54,188 nt of DNA from Bacillota bacterium. GTDB taxonomy: Bacteria > Bacillota > Clostridia > Peptostreptococcales > Acidaminobacteraceae. Numbering within the stretch: position 1 is the stretch's first letter; the number at the start of each line of letters is the position of its first letter. Of this stretch, positions 26,853 through 35,614 are shown in pieces. The notes beneath the pieces were generated by a model, which saw nothing but the letters and a program-made list of their open reading frames with translations, was not told where the DNA came from and searched no databases. The stretch covers positions 1 through 54,188 of the forward strand of contig JAUMXH010000013.1 of assembly GCA_030529225.1 (NCBI GenBank). Direction: 5' to 3'. A program made the position numbers and the translations under genes.

Positions 26853-27638
26853 TCATAAATCCAATATTTTTTGGTAGTCGCTGATGTCCGGTTCTTTTCG
26901 TTCCAGGCACCAGTCTTTTATCGTTTTTGTGAGTTCTTCCTTGTCTTGCAGCAAAGTTTGGTAGAGGGCGCCGTCTTTTTCGATTTCAAAAAAGTAGCCG
27001 GAAATTTCACCGGAATCGCGACCTTTGAACAGCGCTTTCAGGAATCCGGAAGAGCTGTAATTCGGCGTGCACTGGATGTAAGGGCCTTGGGTGCCGTCCT
27101 TCTCAAACCAAAGGGTCAGAAAGGCGTTGTCCCTGTTACTCGTTCCCCTCTCTTTGTCATCCAGCGTTTCGAGGAAGTGCTCGATGTTGCCCAGGTCACA
27201 GACCATATCGCTTTGATGTTCGGTTCTGCAGATTAGGACATCCAGACCTTTCGCGTACAGGGCATCGTTGGACTGTGGATTGTAGATGCCGATAGGGCTC
27301 TCATCCGAAAGACGTTTGGCATAGGCGAGGGCTTCCTCGTCGACGCGGTAAGAAAAGGCGCAATAGATGCCGTGCTTTCCAAAGCTGTAGTCACACAAGT
27401 GAGATTCCGATTCCTCGCTCGCATAAGCGATTTCGTCAGGTGGGGCATATTCTCCGTTCAACGGCGGGAATTTTAGGAACATCTTTTTTGCAAGCTCTTT
27501 GATGACATCGGAACAGCCTTCCAAGGAATTGTAGTCTCTGTCCTCATCATACTCGACGAACTTGTCAAAGTAGGCAAGGACATCCAAAGAGGTTTTCAGC
27601 GCGCCCCGTCGTTCAAAGAAAAACAAATCAAAGCTCAT
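26853..27638 (-). CDS. Immunity-like protein of unknown partner
   Basis: A 261-residue soluble, acidic protein. The opening MSFDLFFFE and block YSFGKHGIYCAFSYR are typical of uncharacterised proteins in polymorphic-toxin immunity loci of Bacillota, but I cannot name the family. AAAGGAG lies 6 nt before the ATG, and a strong extended -10 (TGTGCTATAAT, 27676-27686) lies 40 bases upstream. It is divergent from the ABC exporter. No polymorphic toxin is present in the window, so it may be an orphan immunity gene. Confidence 0.5.
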   Translation of the reverse strand: MSFDLFFFERRGALKTSLDVLAYFDKFVEYDEDRDYNSLEGCSDVIKELAKKMFLKFPPLNGEYAPPDEIAYASEESESHLCDYSFGKHGIYCAFSYRVDEEALAYAKRLSDESPIGIYNPQSNDALYAKGLDVLICRTEHQSDMVCDLGNIEHFLETLDDKERGTSNRDNAFLTLWFEKDGTQGPYIQCTPNYSSSGFLKALFKGRDSGEISGYFFEIEKDGALYQTLLQDKEELTKTIKDWCLERKEPDISDYQKILDL

Positions 27639-27675
27639 AGTCGACTCCTTTCTGCGCTACGGTATAGGTGCTTTT

Positions 27676-27686
27676 ATTATAGCACA
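27676..27686 (-). promoter_or_regulatory. Extended -10 of the immunity-like gene
   Basis: TGTGCTATAAT on the - strand; the -35 region is weak (TTTTAG at 27699-27704, 17-bp spacing). Confidence 0.6.
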
Positions 27687-27785
27687 GGGAGCTGCCCCCT
27701 AAAAGGCGGACTTTTTAAGTGCCAAGAGTTTGTGGGCCGTCCTTTTTATAGGCTAGCCTTTTTATGCGGCGTTTTTTTTAAGCTC

Positions 27786-27814
27786 TTTACGGATTCCTCG
27801 CTTAGTGCTATAAT
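27786..27814 (+). promoter_or_regulatory. Promoter of the ABC exporter operon
   Basis: TTTACG (27786-27791), 17-bp spacer ending in TGC, TATAAT (27809-27814). Confidence 0.7.
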
Positions 27815-27873
27815 TTTTAGAAGTGAAAGTCTATATCTTTTGTTAATAAGTATTATTCTAAGGAGATGACGGT

Positions 27874-29646
27874 TTGAAATCCAAAAAGAAAGCTTCTGTA
27901 TTAAATCGGCTGGTCTCGTATGGAGGCAAAAAGGCGTACCTGCTTCGCATATCTATTTTTTTGTCAGCGATTTCGGGGATCTGCTTACTGATGCCGATGG
28001 TCTTTATCCACAAAATTCTGAGCGGGGTCATCATCACCGGAACGGTGGACTCGGCCTCCGTTTGGGCGAATGCCCTCTATGCCACGGGCTTTGCGATCGG
28101 CGGGTTTTTGTTGTATATGCTCTGTTTGATTCTCTCCCACATCTTCGCCTTCGAGGTGGAGCACAACATCGTGAAACAGAACATGGAAAAGATGATGAAC
28201 AAGCCCTTGGGCTTTTTTGCGAACCGCGAGAGCGGAAAGCTGCGCAAAATCATCGTCGACGGGGCGGGGCAGACACACACTTTTTTGGCGCACCAGCTTC
28301 CGGATCTCGCCTCGACCCTCCTGAGCCCCTTTGTCCTCCTAATCTTCTTCATCGTTTTTGACTGGAGGCTCGGGCTGGTCAGCCTGATCCCCATCATTAT
28401 GGGCTTTGTCTTCATGATGTTTATGATGGGCAAAAAGGGAATCGAGAAGCGAAATCGATACTTTGCCTCTATGGCGGACCTGTCCGCCGAGGCGGTGGAA
28501 TATGTTCGAGGCATGCCGGTCGTGAAGACCTTCGCGCAAAGCGTAGAATCGTTCGAGCGCTTTCACTCCCTGATCAATGAGACGCATGAAAGCGTGATGG
28601 AGATGACCTTGGGCTGGAAGAACAAGATTTCCTTTATTGAGGCGGTGGCGAGTTCGACCGCGTTTTTCATCGTTCCGGCGGGCATCATGATGCTGAGCGG
28701 GGGAGCGGATCTGAAGACGGTACTCGGAAACTCGGTCATTTACCTGCTGATCGGGCCGGCCTTCAATATGTATGTGATGCGCTCGATGCAAATTTCTCAC
28801 TTCAAGTACTTCGCCGAGCAGGCGCTCGACAGAATCGACGGGATTTTGGACTACGAGGATTTTGCCTACGGCAGCGAGGGCGGCGAGGAGCTAAGCCGAA
28901 TTGAGTTTAAAGGCGTTTCGTTCTCGTATGGCGGAGAAAAGGTACTGGAGAATCTTTCATTCCGAGTCGAGAAGGGGCAGACGGTCGCGATTGTCGGCGC
29001 TTCCGGGGGTGGAAAGACGACCATTGCAAGGCTTGCGGCTCGCTTCTACGATGTCGATGAGGGCGAAATTTTACTCGGCAACACGAATATCAAGGCCTTT
29101 GCGAAGGAGGATTTGATGAGGCGAATCGCCTTTGTCTTCCAAGATTCCCACCTGTTTAAAACGAGCCTATTGGAAAATCTGCGGATTGCCAAGCCGGACG
29201 CGAGTCAGGCCGAAATAGATGAGGCGCTCAGCAAGGCCGGGGCAAAGGAGATTGTGGATTGTCTGCCGGACGGCCTGCAGACAGTCTTCGGTTCCAAGGG
29301 AACTTATTTTTCGGGCGGGGAGGTGCAGCGGCTCTGTATCGCTCGGGCCTTTTTAAAGAACGCGGGCATCCTGATTTTGGATGAGGCGACCGCCTTTGCG
29401 GACCCGGAGAATGAAAAGTTGATTCAGGCCTCGTTCAAGGAACTGGCGAAGGACAGGACCACCCTGATGATTGCGCACCGATTGTCCACCGTGGTGGATG
29501 CGGACAAGATTCTGCTCATCGAGGGCGGTAAGATCACAGAGAGCGGAACGCACACGGAACTCTTGGCGAAAAACGGCCGCTACAAGGCGCTTTGGGAAGA
29601 GTATCAGCGGGCGGCAAAATGGAGAATAGGAGGCGAAGATGCGTAA
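27874..29646 (+). CDS. ABC exporter half-transporter, subunit 1
   Basis: A 590-residue fusion of a six-helix membrane domain (about 1-320) and an ATPase domain. Walker A is GASGGGKTT (about 376), the signature is FSGGEVQR (about 479), and Walker B with catalytic glutamate is ILILDEATAFADPENE. That last pattern is typical of the YbtP/IrtA group of type IV exporter-fold transporters, some of which import siderophores. Translation starts at TTG (27874-27876), with AAGGAG 8 nt upstream; no ATG fits. The gene overlaps subunit 2 by 8 bases, indicating a heterodimer. Confidence 0.88.
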   Translation: MKSKKKASVLNRLVSYGGKKAYLLRISIFLSAISGICLLMPMVFIHKILSGVIITGTVDSASVWANALYATGFAIGGFLLYMLCLILSHIFAFEVEHNIVKQNMEKMMNKPLGFFANRESGKLRKIIVDGAGQTHTFLAHQLPDLASTLLSPFVLLIFFIVFDWRLGLVSLIPIIMGFVFMMFMMGKKGIEKRNRYFASMADLSAEAVEYVRGMPVVKTFAQSVESFERFHSLINETHESVMEMTLGWKNKISFIEAVASSTAFFIVPAGIMMLSGGADLKTVLGNSVIYLLIGPAFNMYVMRSMQISHFKYFAEQALDRIDGILDYEDFAYGSEGGEELSRIEFKGVSFSYGGEKVLENLSFRVEKGQTVAIVGASGGGKTTIARLAARFYDVDEGEILLGNTNIKAFAKEDLMRRIAFVFQDSHLFKTSLLENLRIAKPDASQAEIDEALSKAGAKEIVDCLPDGLQTVFGSKGTYFSGGEVQRLCIARAFLKNAGILILDEATAFADPENEKLIQASFKELAKDRTTLMIAHRLSTVVDADKILLIEGGKITESGTHTELLAKNGRYKALWEEYQRAAKWRIGGEDA

Positions 29647-31357
29647 GTATTTTATGGAAAAGTACGGGATGACGGAACTCGGGGCCAAACACCTGAGCAA
29701 GTCCATCTTCTCGCACACCTTGCTTAATTTGAGCAAGATTCTTCCGCCGATGGTCGGATTTCTGTTTTTGTTTCAGTATCTGGGATCTTCCGCGGGGCTC
29801 TCATCGCCTCCGGAGCTGACCCTTCCTATGTACCTCGTGATGATAGGGCTGATGATTTTTGTGATGTTCACAATCGCGAGATGGGATTATGTGAATCTCT
29901 ACGAGAATGTTTACAGCGAGAGCGCCAGAACCAGGGTGGACATTGCAAACCGTTTGAAAAAGCTCCCGCTCTCGTACTTCGGAAAGCGCGACTTGTCCGA
30001 TGTTTCGGCGACCATTATGTCGGATATCGAGCTCTTTGAGACGATTTTTTCACACGCGGTTCCGCAGCTCTACTCGACCGCCGTTTCCACCGTCATCCTG
30101 GCGGGCATGATTCTGGCGAGTAACTGGAAACTCGGGCTTGCGGTACTTTGGGTAATCCCGTTCTCCTTCCTGATTTTTAAGTTCTCGAAGAGCCGGCAGA
30201 AGAGGGCCTTTGCGCGGAGTATGGACGCGGTCAGAGCGGTCTATGACGATGTGCAGGAAAAGGCCGATAAAATCAGAGAAATCAAGGCGTACAACCTGGA
30301 AAAACAGTCGATGGCGGAGTTTATCCAAAAGATGGATGCGCTCCAGCAGGAAAAGCTGAAAACCGAACTGGCCTCATCGGTCGGCGTCGGCCTATCGACC
30401 GTGTTTTTGAAGCTCGGCATCGTTTCGGTCGCGGTCCTCGGGGCCTCGATGCTGATCAACGGAGAAATCAACATTCTTTACTATATCGCCTATTTGATGC
30501 TGAGCATGAGCATCTATATCCCGATTGAGGCGATTCTGGGCATGTTCAGCATGCTGATGATGATGGACACCGTGGTAAGTCGCCTGAAGGAAATCCGAAC
30601 CATGCCGATTCAAGAGGGCAGCAGCGATGTTCAGATAGACAGCTTCGATATCAGCTTTGAAGATGTCCGCTTCGGATACGAGGACTACGACGTCATCAAC
30701 GGGGTCAGCTTTACCGCCAAGCAGGGCGAAGTGACTGCGCTGATCGGCCCTTCGGGGAGCGGAAAGACGACCTTGACCAAGCTTGCGGCGAGGTTCTGGG
30801 ACATCAACGGCGGCAGAATTCTTTTGGGCGGCAAGGACATCTCGCTAATCGACCCGGAAACCCTGCTCCAAAACTTTGCAATCGTGTTTCAGGAAGTGGT
30901 CCTCTTCAACGCGAGTATTCGGGACAATATTAAGGTCGGAAAGCGCGATGCGAGTGAGGAAGAGATTTTGCAGGCTGCAAAAATAGCGGGCTGCGACGAG
31001 TTTATCAGGCGCATGCCCGAGGGGATAGACAGCGTAATCGGCGAGAACGGCGAACGGCTTTCCGGTGGAGAGCGCCAGCGCATTTCGATCGCCCGGGCGA
31101 TTTTAAAAGATGCGCCCGTCATCCTGATGGACGAGGCGACCGCTTCCCTGGATGTCGAGAATGAGAGCCTCATTCAGGAGGGCCTCTCGGAGCTGACCAA
31201 GAACAAGACCGTCGTGGTCATCGCGCACAGGATGCGAACCATACGCGGAGCGGACAAGATTGTCCTCCTGAATCACGGAAAAGTTGAAGCCATAGGCACG
31301 CACGACTCTCTGAAAGAGGAATCGGACTTATATAAAAAGATGTTGGAGAACTCTTAA
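29639..31357 (+). CDS. ABC exporter half-transporter, subunit 2
   Basis: A 572-residue partner of the preceding gene: six membrane helices, then Walker A GPSGSGKTT (about 370), signature LSGGERQR (about 473), Walker B VILMDEATASLD and switch histidine IAHRMRT. Both ATP sites of the pair look catalytically complete. It overlaps the upstream gene, so the products are made in equal amounts. Substrate is unknown: multidrug, lipid or metallophore transport are all possible. A MerR-type gene faces it and may regulate it. Confidence 0.88.
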   Translation: MRKYFMEKYGMTELGAKHLSKSIFSHTLLNLSKILPPMVGFLFLFQYLGSSAGLSSPPELTLPMYLVMIGLMIFVMFTIARWDYVNLYENVYSESARTRVDIANRLKKLPLSYFGKRDLSDVSATIMSDIELFETIFSHAVPQLYSTAVSTVILAGMILASNWKLGLAVLWVIPFSFLIFKFSKSRQKRAFARSMDAVRAVYDDVQEKADKIREIKAYNLEKQSMAEFIQKMDALQQEKLKTELASSVGVGLSTVFLKLGIVSVAVLGASMLINGEINILYYIAYLMLSMSIYIPIEAILGMFSMLMMMDTVVSRLKEIRTMPIQEGSSDVQIDSFDISFEDVRFGYEDYDVINGVSFTAKQGEVTALIGPSGSGKTTLTKLAARFWDINGGRILLGGKDISLIDPETLLQNFAIVFQEVVLFNASIRDNIKVGKRDASEEEILQAAKIAGCDEFIRRMPEGIDSVIGENGERLSGGERQRISIARAILKDAPVILMDEATASLDVENESLIQEGLSELTKNKTVVVIAHRMRTIRGADKIVLLNHGKVEAIGTHDSLKEESDLYKKMLENS

Positions 31358-31383
31358 CTTTTTGGAGGGGAAGAGAGGAAACG

Positions 31384-31414
31384 AAAAAGAGGCCGGACTT
31401 AGAGGTCTCTTTTT
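31384..31414 (+). terminator. Terminator of the ABC exporter operon
   Basis: Stem 31384-31394 with 31404-31414 (11 bp, one G-U pair) and a 9-nt loop. It overlaps the 3' end of the convergent MerR gene and its stem ends in A/T runs, so it could work in both directions. Confidence 0.6.
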
Positions 31415-31770
31415 CTCCATGTCCGAACTGCGAGCGCCGTGAAAAGAAGCAACCGGATTGACAACGAGGTGTGAAGGTGCTCCATTTTTTTCAGGAGCAG
31501 AAGCTGTTGGTTTTTGAACATGTGCAAGAGCTCTTCCTGACTCGGGTGATAGAGGAGTTGTTTTTTGATTTGCTCCAGCGAAAAATCCAGGGATTTGTAA
31601 AACACAATCTGTTCGAGTCGAATCAAGTCATCTTCCGTGTAATACCTTCGGTTCCCCTCACTGCGCCGCGCGGATCGTAAGAGTCCTATGTTGTCATAGT
31701 ATTGTATGGTTCGCACAGTGAGCCCGGCGGCAGCGGCCAGCTCCCCGCTCGTATATTGTTTCTCCTTCAT
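31399..31770 (-). CDS. MerR-family regulator
   Basis: A 123-residue protein with a full MerR DNA-binding domain (YTSGELAAAAGLTVRTIQYYDNIGLL, GNRRYYTEDDLIRLEQIVFYKSLDFSLEQIKKQLL) and the start of the dimerisation coiled coil. After about residue 105 the chain ends in a short hydrophobic stretch and RTWRKRDL, without an effector domain or cysteines. It may be naturally short or truncated. GGAGG is 7 nt before the ATG. Its promoter shows a 19-bp spacer with a dyad, the MerR arrangement. Probable targets are itself and the convergent ABC exporter. Confidence 0.85.
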   Translation of the reverse strand: MKEKQYTSGELAAAAGLTVRTIQYYDNIGLLRSARRSEGNRRYYTEDDLIRLEQIVFYKSLDFSLEQIKKQLLYHPSQEELLHMFKNQQLLLLKKMEHLHTSLSIRLLLFTALAVRTWRKRDL

Positions 31771-31791
31771 TTCTCATCCTCCATGTAAGTG

Positions 31792-31822
31792 ATTATAGTA
31801 CATTACGTAGCGTTACGAACAA
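31792..31822 (-). promoter_or_regulatory. MerR-type promoter and operator
   Basis: On the - strand: TTGTTC (31817-31822), a 19-bp spacer and TATAAT (31792-31797). The spacer holds an imperfect dyad, CGTAACGCTACGTAATG (31801-31817). Long spacers with an internal dyad are diagnostic of MerR-activated promoters. Confidence 0.65.
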
Positions 31823-31890
31823 GTTTTTTTGAAGCGCTCTGAGACGAGGCCGGGCCGGGCTGCAATGTAAGAGACTCGGGATTGCATCCG

Positions 31891-32937
31891 TCAGTTCCTG
31901 ATATATTTGGAGGCCCTGCCGCTTCCTATCCTGCGAATGGAACCCTTTTTTACCATCGTGCCCAAAACAGCCTCAACCGTCGTCGGGCTGACATCCGGAA
32001 GAATCTGACAGAGTTCGGATTTGGAGAGTGGCGTCAGACTATTCAACAGAGTCGCTTCAATTCTCGCCTTTTTGGTAACTTTCTTTCCGTGAACGAGTGC
32101 AAATCGTTTGTCCAACTCTTTGTAGCACAGGTACAGGGTGGTCAGAAACTGCTCAATGAACGGAAAGTAGCTGTTTTCGTTCGTGTGCCAAGCGATGGAT
32201 GATTGGCGCAACGCCTCATAATAGCCCGCCTTGTACTGATGGATTTGTTCCTCAAACGACACATATTTTCCTACATCGTATCCGTTTTTGTAGAGCAGAA
32301 GCAAGGAAAGAAGCCTTGAGATTCTGCCGTTTCCATCTTGAAAGGGGTGGATGCAAAGGAAATCCAAAATGACGCAAGGAATGAGGAGAAGCCGATTGAT
32401 GTTGGAGTTTCCGCAGGCATCCAGGTAGGCAAGTTCAAGCTGCTCCATTGCAGCCTTCGTCTCTGTAGCCGGTATCGGCGAAAATCGTATTTTGCGATTT
32501 CCAAGCTCGTCCGTTTCCAAAATCAGATTGTTATTCTTTTTATAGCACCCTCCCTGCTCCTCTTCATGGAAGAACATCATCGTCTTATGCAAGTTTAAAA
32601 TGTCAGTCTGCCTAAAATCAAGAACTTCAAATCCGGTATGAACGGCTTTCAGCGCATCTCGGTAGCCGGCGATTTCCGCTTCGTTGTGGTCAAGGGGAGC
32701 GCTGTTCTGATTGACGATTGCGACGATTCGATCATCCCCGGTCACTATCCCTTCAATCGCGTTGGAGCTCTTCACGGATTGTATTTTTGCAAGTTGCTCC
32801 AATTCTGTAAAAATGCGCAACTGTTCTCGTTTTCGCACCCCCGCCATCGTCTTTAAACTTACGATTCCTGCACTGAGATTCAACAATCTTGCCGGTAAAA
32901 GTCCGTGATCTAAAAACGAGTACTCAAATCTTCTCAT
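31891..32937 (-). CDS. Fic-domain protein with inhibitory helix and winged-helix C-terminus
   Basis: About 348 residues from the ATG at 32937 (GGAAGG upstream); a second in-frame ATG lies 21 bases earlier. The Fic catalytic loop HPFQDGNGR starts at about His197; Fic enzymes usually transfer AMP to protein hydroxyls. The N-terminal part holds SSNAIEG, matching the (S/T)xxxE(G/N) inhibitory helix whose glutamate blocks ATP, so the protein should be self-inhibited. The last 70 residues form a winged helix (LTPLSKSELCQILPDVSPTTVEAVLGTMVKKG), suggesting it also binds DNA. Five copies of a short motif upstream make autoregulation likely. Confidence 0.9.
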   Translation of the reverse strand: MRRFEYSFLDHGLLPARLLNLSAGIVSLKTMAGVRKREQLRIFTELEQLAKIQSVKSSNAIEGIVTGDDRIVAIVNQNSAPLDHNEAEIAGYRDALKAVHTGFEVLDFRQTDILNLHKTMMFFHEEEQGGCYKKNNNLILETDELGNRKIRFSPIPATETKAAMEQLELAYLDACGNSNINRLLLIPCVILDFLCIHPFQDGNGRISRLLSLLLLYKNGYDVGKYVSFEEQIHQYKAGYYEALRQSSIAWHTNENSYFPFIEQFLTTLYLCYKELDKRFALVHGKKVTKKARIEATLLNSLTPLSKSELCQILPDVSPTTVEAVLGTMVKKGSIRRIGSGRASKYIRN

Positions 32938-32949
32938 TCTCCACCTTCC

Positions 32950-33061
32950 TTTCTGCACATAATCCTATCACTTTATATGCAGATAATCAAGGGAGCGGGA
33001 CTCTTTCTGCATATATTCTTGATTTTTATATGCAGAAAAAGCGGTTTTTCATGCAGAAAAA
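32950..33061. promoter_or_regulatory. Fic promoter with five copies of an ATATGCAGAAA motif
   Basis: On the - strand the promoter is TTGATT (32985-32990), 17-bp spacer, TAGGAT (32962-32967). The motif ATATGCAGAAA or its reverse occurs at 32950-32960 (-), 32975-32985 (+), 33004-33014 (-), 33028-33038 (+) and 33051-33060 (+). Copy 2 lies inside the promoter spacer and copy 1 at the transcription start and ribosome site. Centre-to-centre distances are about 23-29 bp. Confidence 0.7.
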
Positions 33062-33094
33062 AATCGCCACCGCACAGAAAAAAGCCTTGGCGCG

Positions 33095-33124
33095 CAAAAA
33101 AGGCAAGTTCCCATAGAACTTGCC
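33095..33124 (-). terminator. Terminator of the lysC-hom operon
   Basis: GGCAAGTTC (33102-33110), loop CCATA, GAACTTGCC (33116-33124). On the - strand a T-run follows (33095-33101). Confidence 0.9.
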
Positions 33125-33187
33125 TCTTTCTTTTTAGTTGCTCGCTATTCGATTCCTGAAATATGCTGTTTGATCACCGTGAAAAAG

Positions 33188-34252
33188 CTAGCCGATGACG
33201 GGGAAGCCCAGGTGCTCGAGCTTGCAGGTATCGATCTGCGCCAAGTTGCCCGAGACCCTCTTAAAATAAGAGTAGTCCGGCTCGCCGTTCCGCTTGATTG
33301 CAATGTCGATGCAGTCCGCGACGACCGCGCTCGCAGTCGGAAGGGAGCCGGCGCCCCGTCCCACAAAGCTCATTTCGCCGGCGCAGTTGGCATCTACAAA
33401 GACCGCGTTGAAGGCGTCGCCCACCGTGGCCAGCGGGTGCGACTTCTTCACAAAGCAAGGTCTCACGCTGATCCTGACGCCGTCCTTGGCTTTTTCCGCA
33501 TCGGCGATCAACTTGATTGTGCAGTCCTGCTTCTCGGCGTCGTTGAAGTCCTCGATGCGAATCTCGTCGATCCCCTTCACAAACACCTTATCCAAGGTAA
33601 AGAGGCTGTTGAAGGCGAGGGAAGCTAAAATCACGACTTTATTTGCAGCGTCCATCCCCTTTACATCGTCGGTCGGGTCGCTCTCCGCATAGCCGAGTTC
33701 CTGAGCCTCTTTTAAGACCGCCTCATAAGACGAGCCCTCTTTTGCCATCTTGCTCAAGATGAAGTTGGACGTGCCGTTCATAATGCCCATGACCCGATTG
33801 ATCTGATTGGCCGCCAGGGACTCCGTCATCAGGTTGATGATCGGGATGGCCCCGCAGACGCTCGCCTCAAAGCGAATCATCCTCTTCGCCCTGTCCGCTT
33901 CCTCATACAGCGCCTTGGCCTCTCTGGCGAGGATGTGCTTGTTCGCCGAGACCAGGTGCTTGCCGGCCCTCAAAGAGCGCAGCATGTAGTCCAGGGTCTT
34001 GCCCGATTTTCCAATCAGCTCCAGGACGATATCAATTTCCCGATCCTGTTCTATTTCCGCAAAGTCAGTGGTGAAGAGGGCCTTGGCCTCCTCGATTCCC
34101 CTGTCTTTTTCCAGGTTTGGAACCAGAATCTTTTTGATTTTAAATTCGACATCGTGCGCGTCCCTAATCTGCCCCTCGTTGCTTTTGAGCAGGTTCCAGA
34201 CGCCCTGTCCCACCGTTCCAAATCCCAGTAGTGCAATATTGATGGTTTTCAT
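33188..34252 (-). CDS. hom: Homoserine dehydrogenase without ACT domain
   Basis: A 354-residue enzyme that reduces aspartate semialdehyde to homoserine. It shows the nucleotide motif LLGFGTVGQGVWNLL, SANKHILA with the catalytic lysine, ASVCGAIPIINL, MGIMNGTSNFILS and the substrate-site segment GYAESDPTDDVKGMDAANK. Most bacterial enzymes are about 430 residues with a C-terminal ACT domain for threonine feedback. This one stops soon after the catalytic domain, so it should lack that control. It follows aspartate kinase by 40 bases in the same operon and ends at a strong terminator. Confidence 0.93.
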   Translation of the reverse strand: MKTINIALLGFGTVGQGVWNLLKSNEGQIRDAHDVEFKIKKILVPNLEKDRGIEEAKALFTTDFAEIEQDREIDIVLELIGKSGKTLDYMLRSLRAGKHLVSANKHILAREAKALYEEADRAKRMIRFEASVCGAIPIINLMTESLAANQINRVMGIMNGTSNFILSKMAKEGSSYEAVLKEAQELGYAESDPTDDVKGMDAANKVVILASLAFNSLFTLDKVFVKGIDEIRIEDFNDAEKQDCTIKLIADAEKAKDGVRISVRPCFVKKSHPLATVGDAFNAVFVDANCAGEMSFVGRGAGSLPTASAVVADCIDIAIKRNGEPDYSYFKRVSGNLAQIDTCKLEHLGFPVIG

Positions 34253-34292
34253 ACAAAGATCCTTTCTTTTTCCGCATCCTCCCGCGCGAAGC

Positions 34293-35600
34293 CTATTGTG
34301 CGAAGATTGAGAAGAGGCCGTTGATCGCCCGCTCCACGTCGTCGTTTTCGACCCCGATGATGATGCTGAGCTCGTTGGAGCCCTGGTTGATCATGCGGAT
34401 GTTGACGCCCGAGTCCGAAAAGGCGGTGAAAATCTTGGCTGCCATCCCCTTGGTCTTGACCATACCGGCTCCGACGACCGCAACCAGCGCCATGTTCGGC
34501 AGGGCCTGTATGCTGTCCGGTTCCAGCTTTTGTTCCAAGTCCTCCATCACCTGATCGAGCTTGTCGGCTATCTCCTCGTCGCTGATAACAACAGAGAGCG
34601 AGTCGATGCTCGAAGGGATGTGCTCAAAGTTTACATTGTGCTTGTTCAGCACGTTGATCAAATCGGTGTAGAAGTTTTTGTTTTCGTGCAGCAAGCTCTT
34701 TTCGATTGCGATGACCGTAAAATTCTTTTTTGCGCTGATGCCGGTGACCGGGCCGTACTTGTGGATGTCCCTCTTGTCCACAATCATGGTGCCGGGATCC
34801 TCCGGCCGGTTGGTGTTCTTGATGTTGATGGAGATGCCGCTTCCGTAGACCGGGAAGACGGCCTCCTCGTGGAAGACGTTCGCTCCCATATAAGAGAGCT
34901 CCCTCAACTCCTTGAAGGTCAGCTCCAAAATGCCTTTTTCCTTGCCGACTATCCTCGGGTCGGCCATCATAAAGCCGGACACGTCGGTCCAGTTCTCATA
35001 AAGGTCCGCATGCAGTCCCCTTGCGATGACGGCGCCGGAAATGTCCGAACCGCCCCTCGAAAAGGTCTTGATCTTACCCATCTTTGTGGCTCCGTAAAAT
35101 CCGGGAATTACGGCCTTCTCATACTTTGACAGAACTTCTCCAATTTTCTCGTAACTCAGCTTGTCATCGAGTTTCCCGTCCGAACGAATCACAATCAGTT
35201 CTTCGGGGCTCACCACCGGCATATCCAGATATTCCGATAGAATGAGAGAGCAGAGGTATTCCCCTCTGCTCGCACAATAATCCTTTGACGCACCGTTCAA
35301 AATCTGCGCCTTAATTTCCGCCAATTCACGATCGATATCCAGAGAAAGTCCTAAATCCCTGACAAGTTCCGAGTACCTCTCCTCGAGCATCGTGTAAATG
35401 TAGTCCATGTTCACGCTCTTTTGCACGTGTTCATAGCACAGATAAAGGATGTCGGTGATTTTAAAGTCCTTGTTATCCCGCCTGCCCGGGGCCGACGGCA
35501 CGATGTACCTTCTTTCCTTGTCCGCTTCGACGATCGCCTTAACCTTTTTAAACTGCTCGGCATCGGCGAGCGAGCTTCCGCCAAATTTACAAACTTTCAT
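34293..35600 (-). CDS. lysC: Aspartate kinase
   Basis: A 435-residue kinase that makes aspartyl phosphate, first step of lysine, threonine and methionine synthesis. The N-terminal KFGGSS and later FSRGGSDISGAVIARGL, YENWTDVSGFMMADPRIV are the kinase signatures; two ACT domains (about 285-435, with GMVKTKGMAAKIFTAFSDSG and MINQGSNELSIIIGV) give feedback control. GGAGG is close before the ATG. It begins only 14 bases after an S-layer-homology gene, so it may be read from a promoter further upstream; no lysine riboswitch fits in that gap. Confidence 0.94.
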   Translation of the reverse strand: MKVCKFGGSSLADAEQFKKVKAIVEADKERRYIVPSAPGRRDNKDFKITDILYLCYEHVQKSVNMDYIYTMLEERYSELVRDLGLSLDIDRELAEIKAQILNGASKDYCASRGEYLCSLILSEYLDMPVVSPEELIVIRSDGKLDDKLSYEKIGEVLSKYEKAVIPGFYGATKMGKIKTFSRGGSDISGAVIARGLHADLYENWTDVSGFMMADPRIVGKEKGILELTFKELRELSYMGANVFHEEAVFPVYGSGISINIKNTNRPEDPGTMIVDKRDIHKYGPVTGISAKKNFTVIAIEKSLLHENKNFYTDLINVLNKHNVNFEHIPSSIDSLSVVISDEEIADKLDQVMEDLEQKLEPDSIQALPNMALVAVVGAGMVKTKGMAAKIFTAFSDSGVNIRMINQGSNELSIIIGVENDDVERAINGLFSIFAQ

Positions 35601-35614
35601 AGATCCTCCAAGTC

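Noticed and set aside
35601..35614. Lysine riboswitch before lysC
   Set aside because: Only 14 bases separate lysC from the previous gene. The asd leader (about 60 bases from -10 to start) is also too short.
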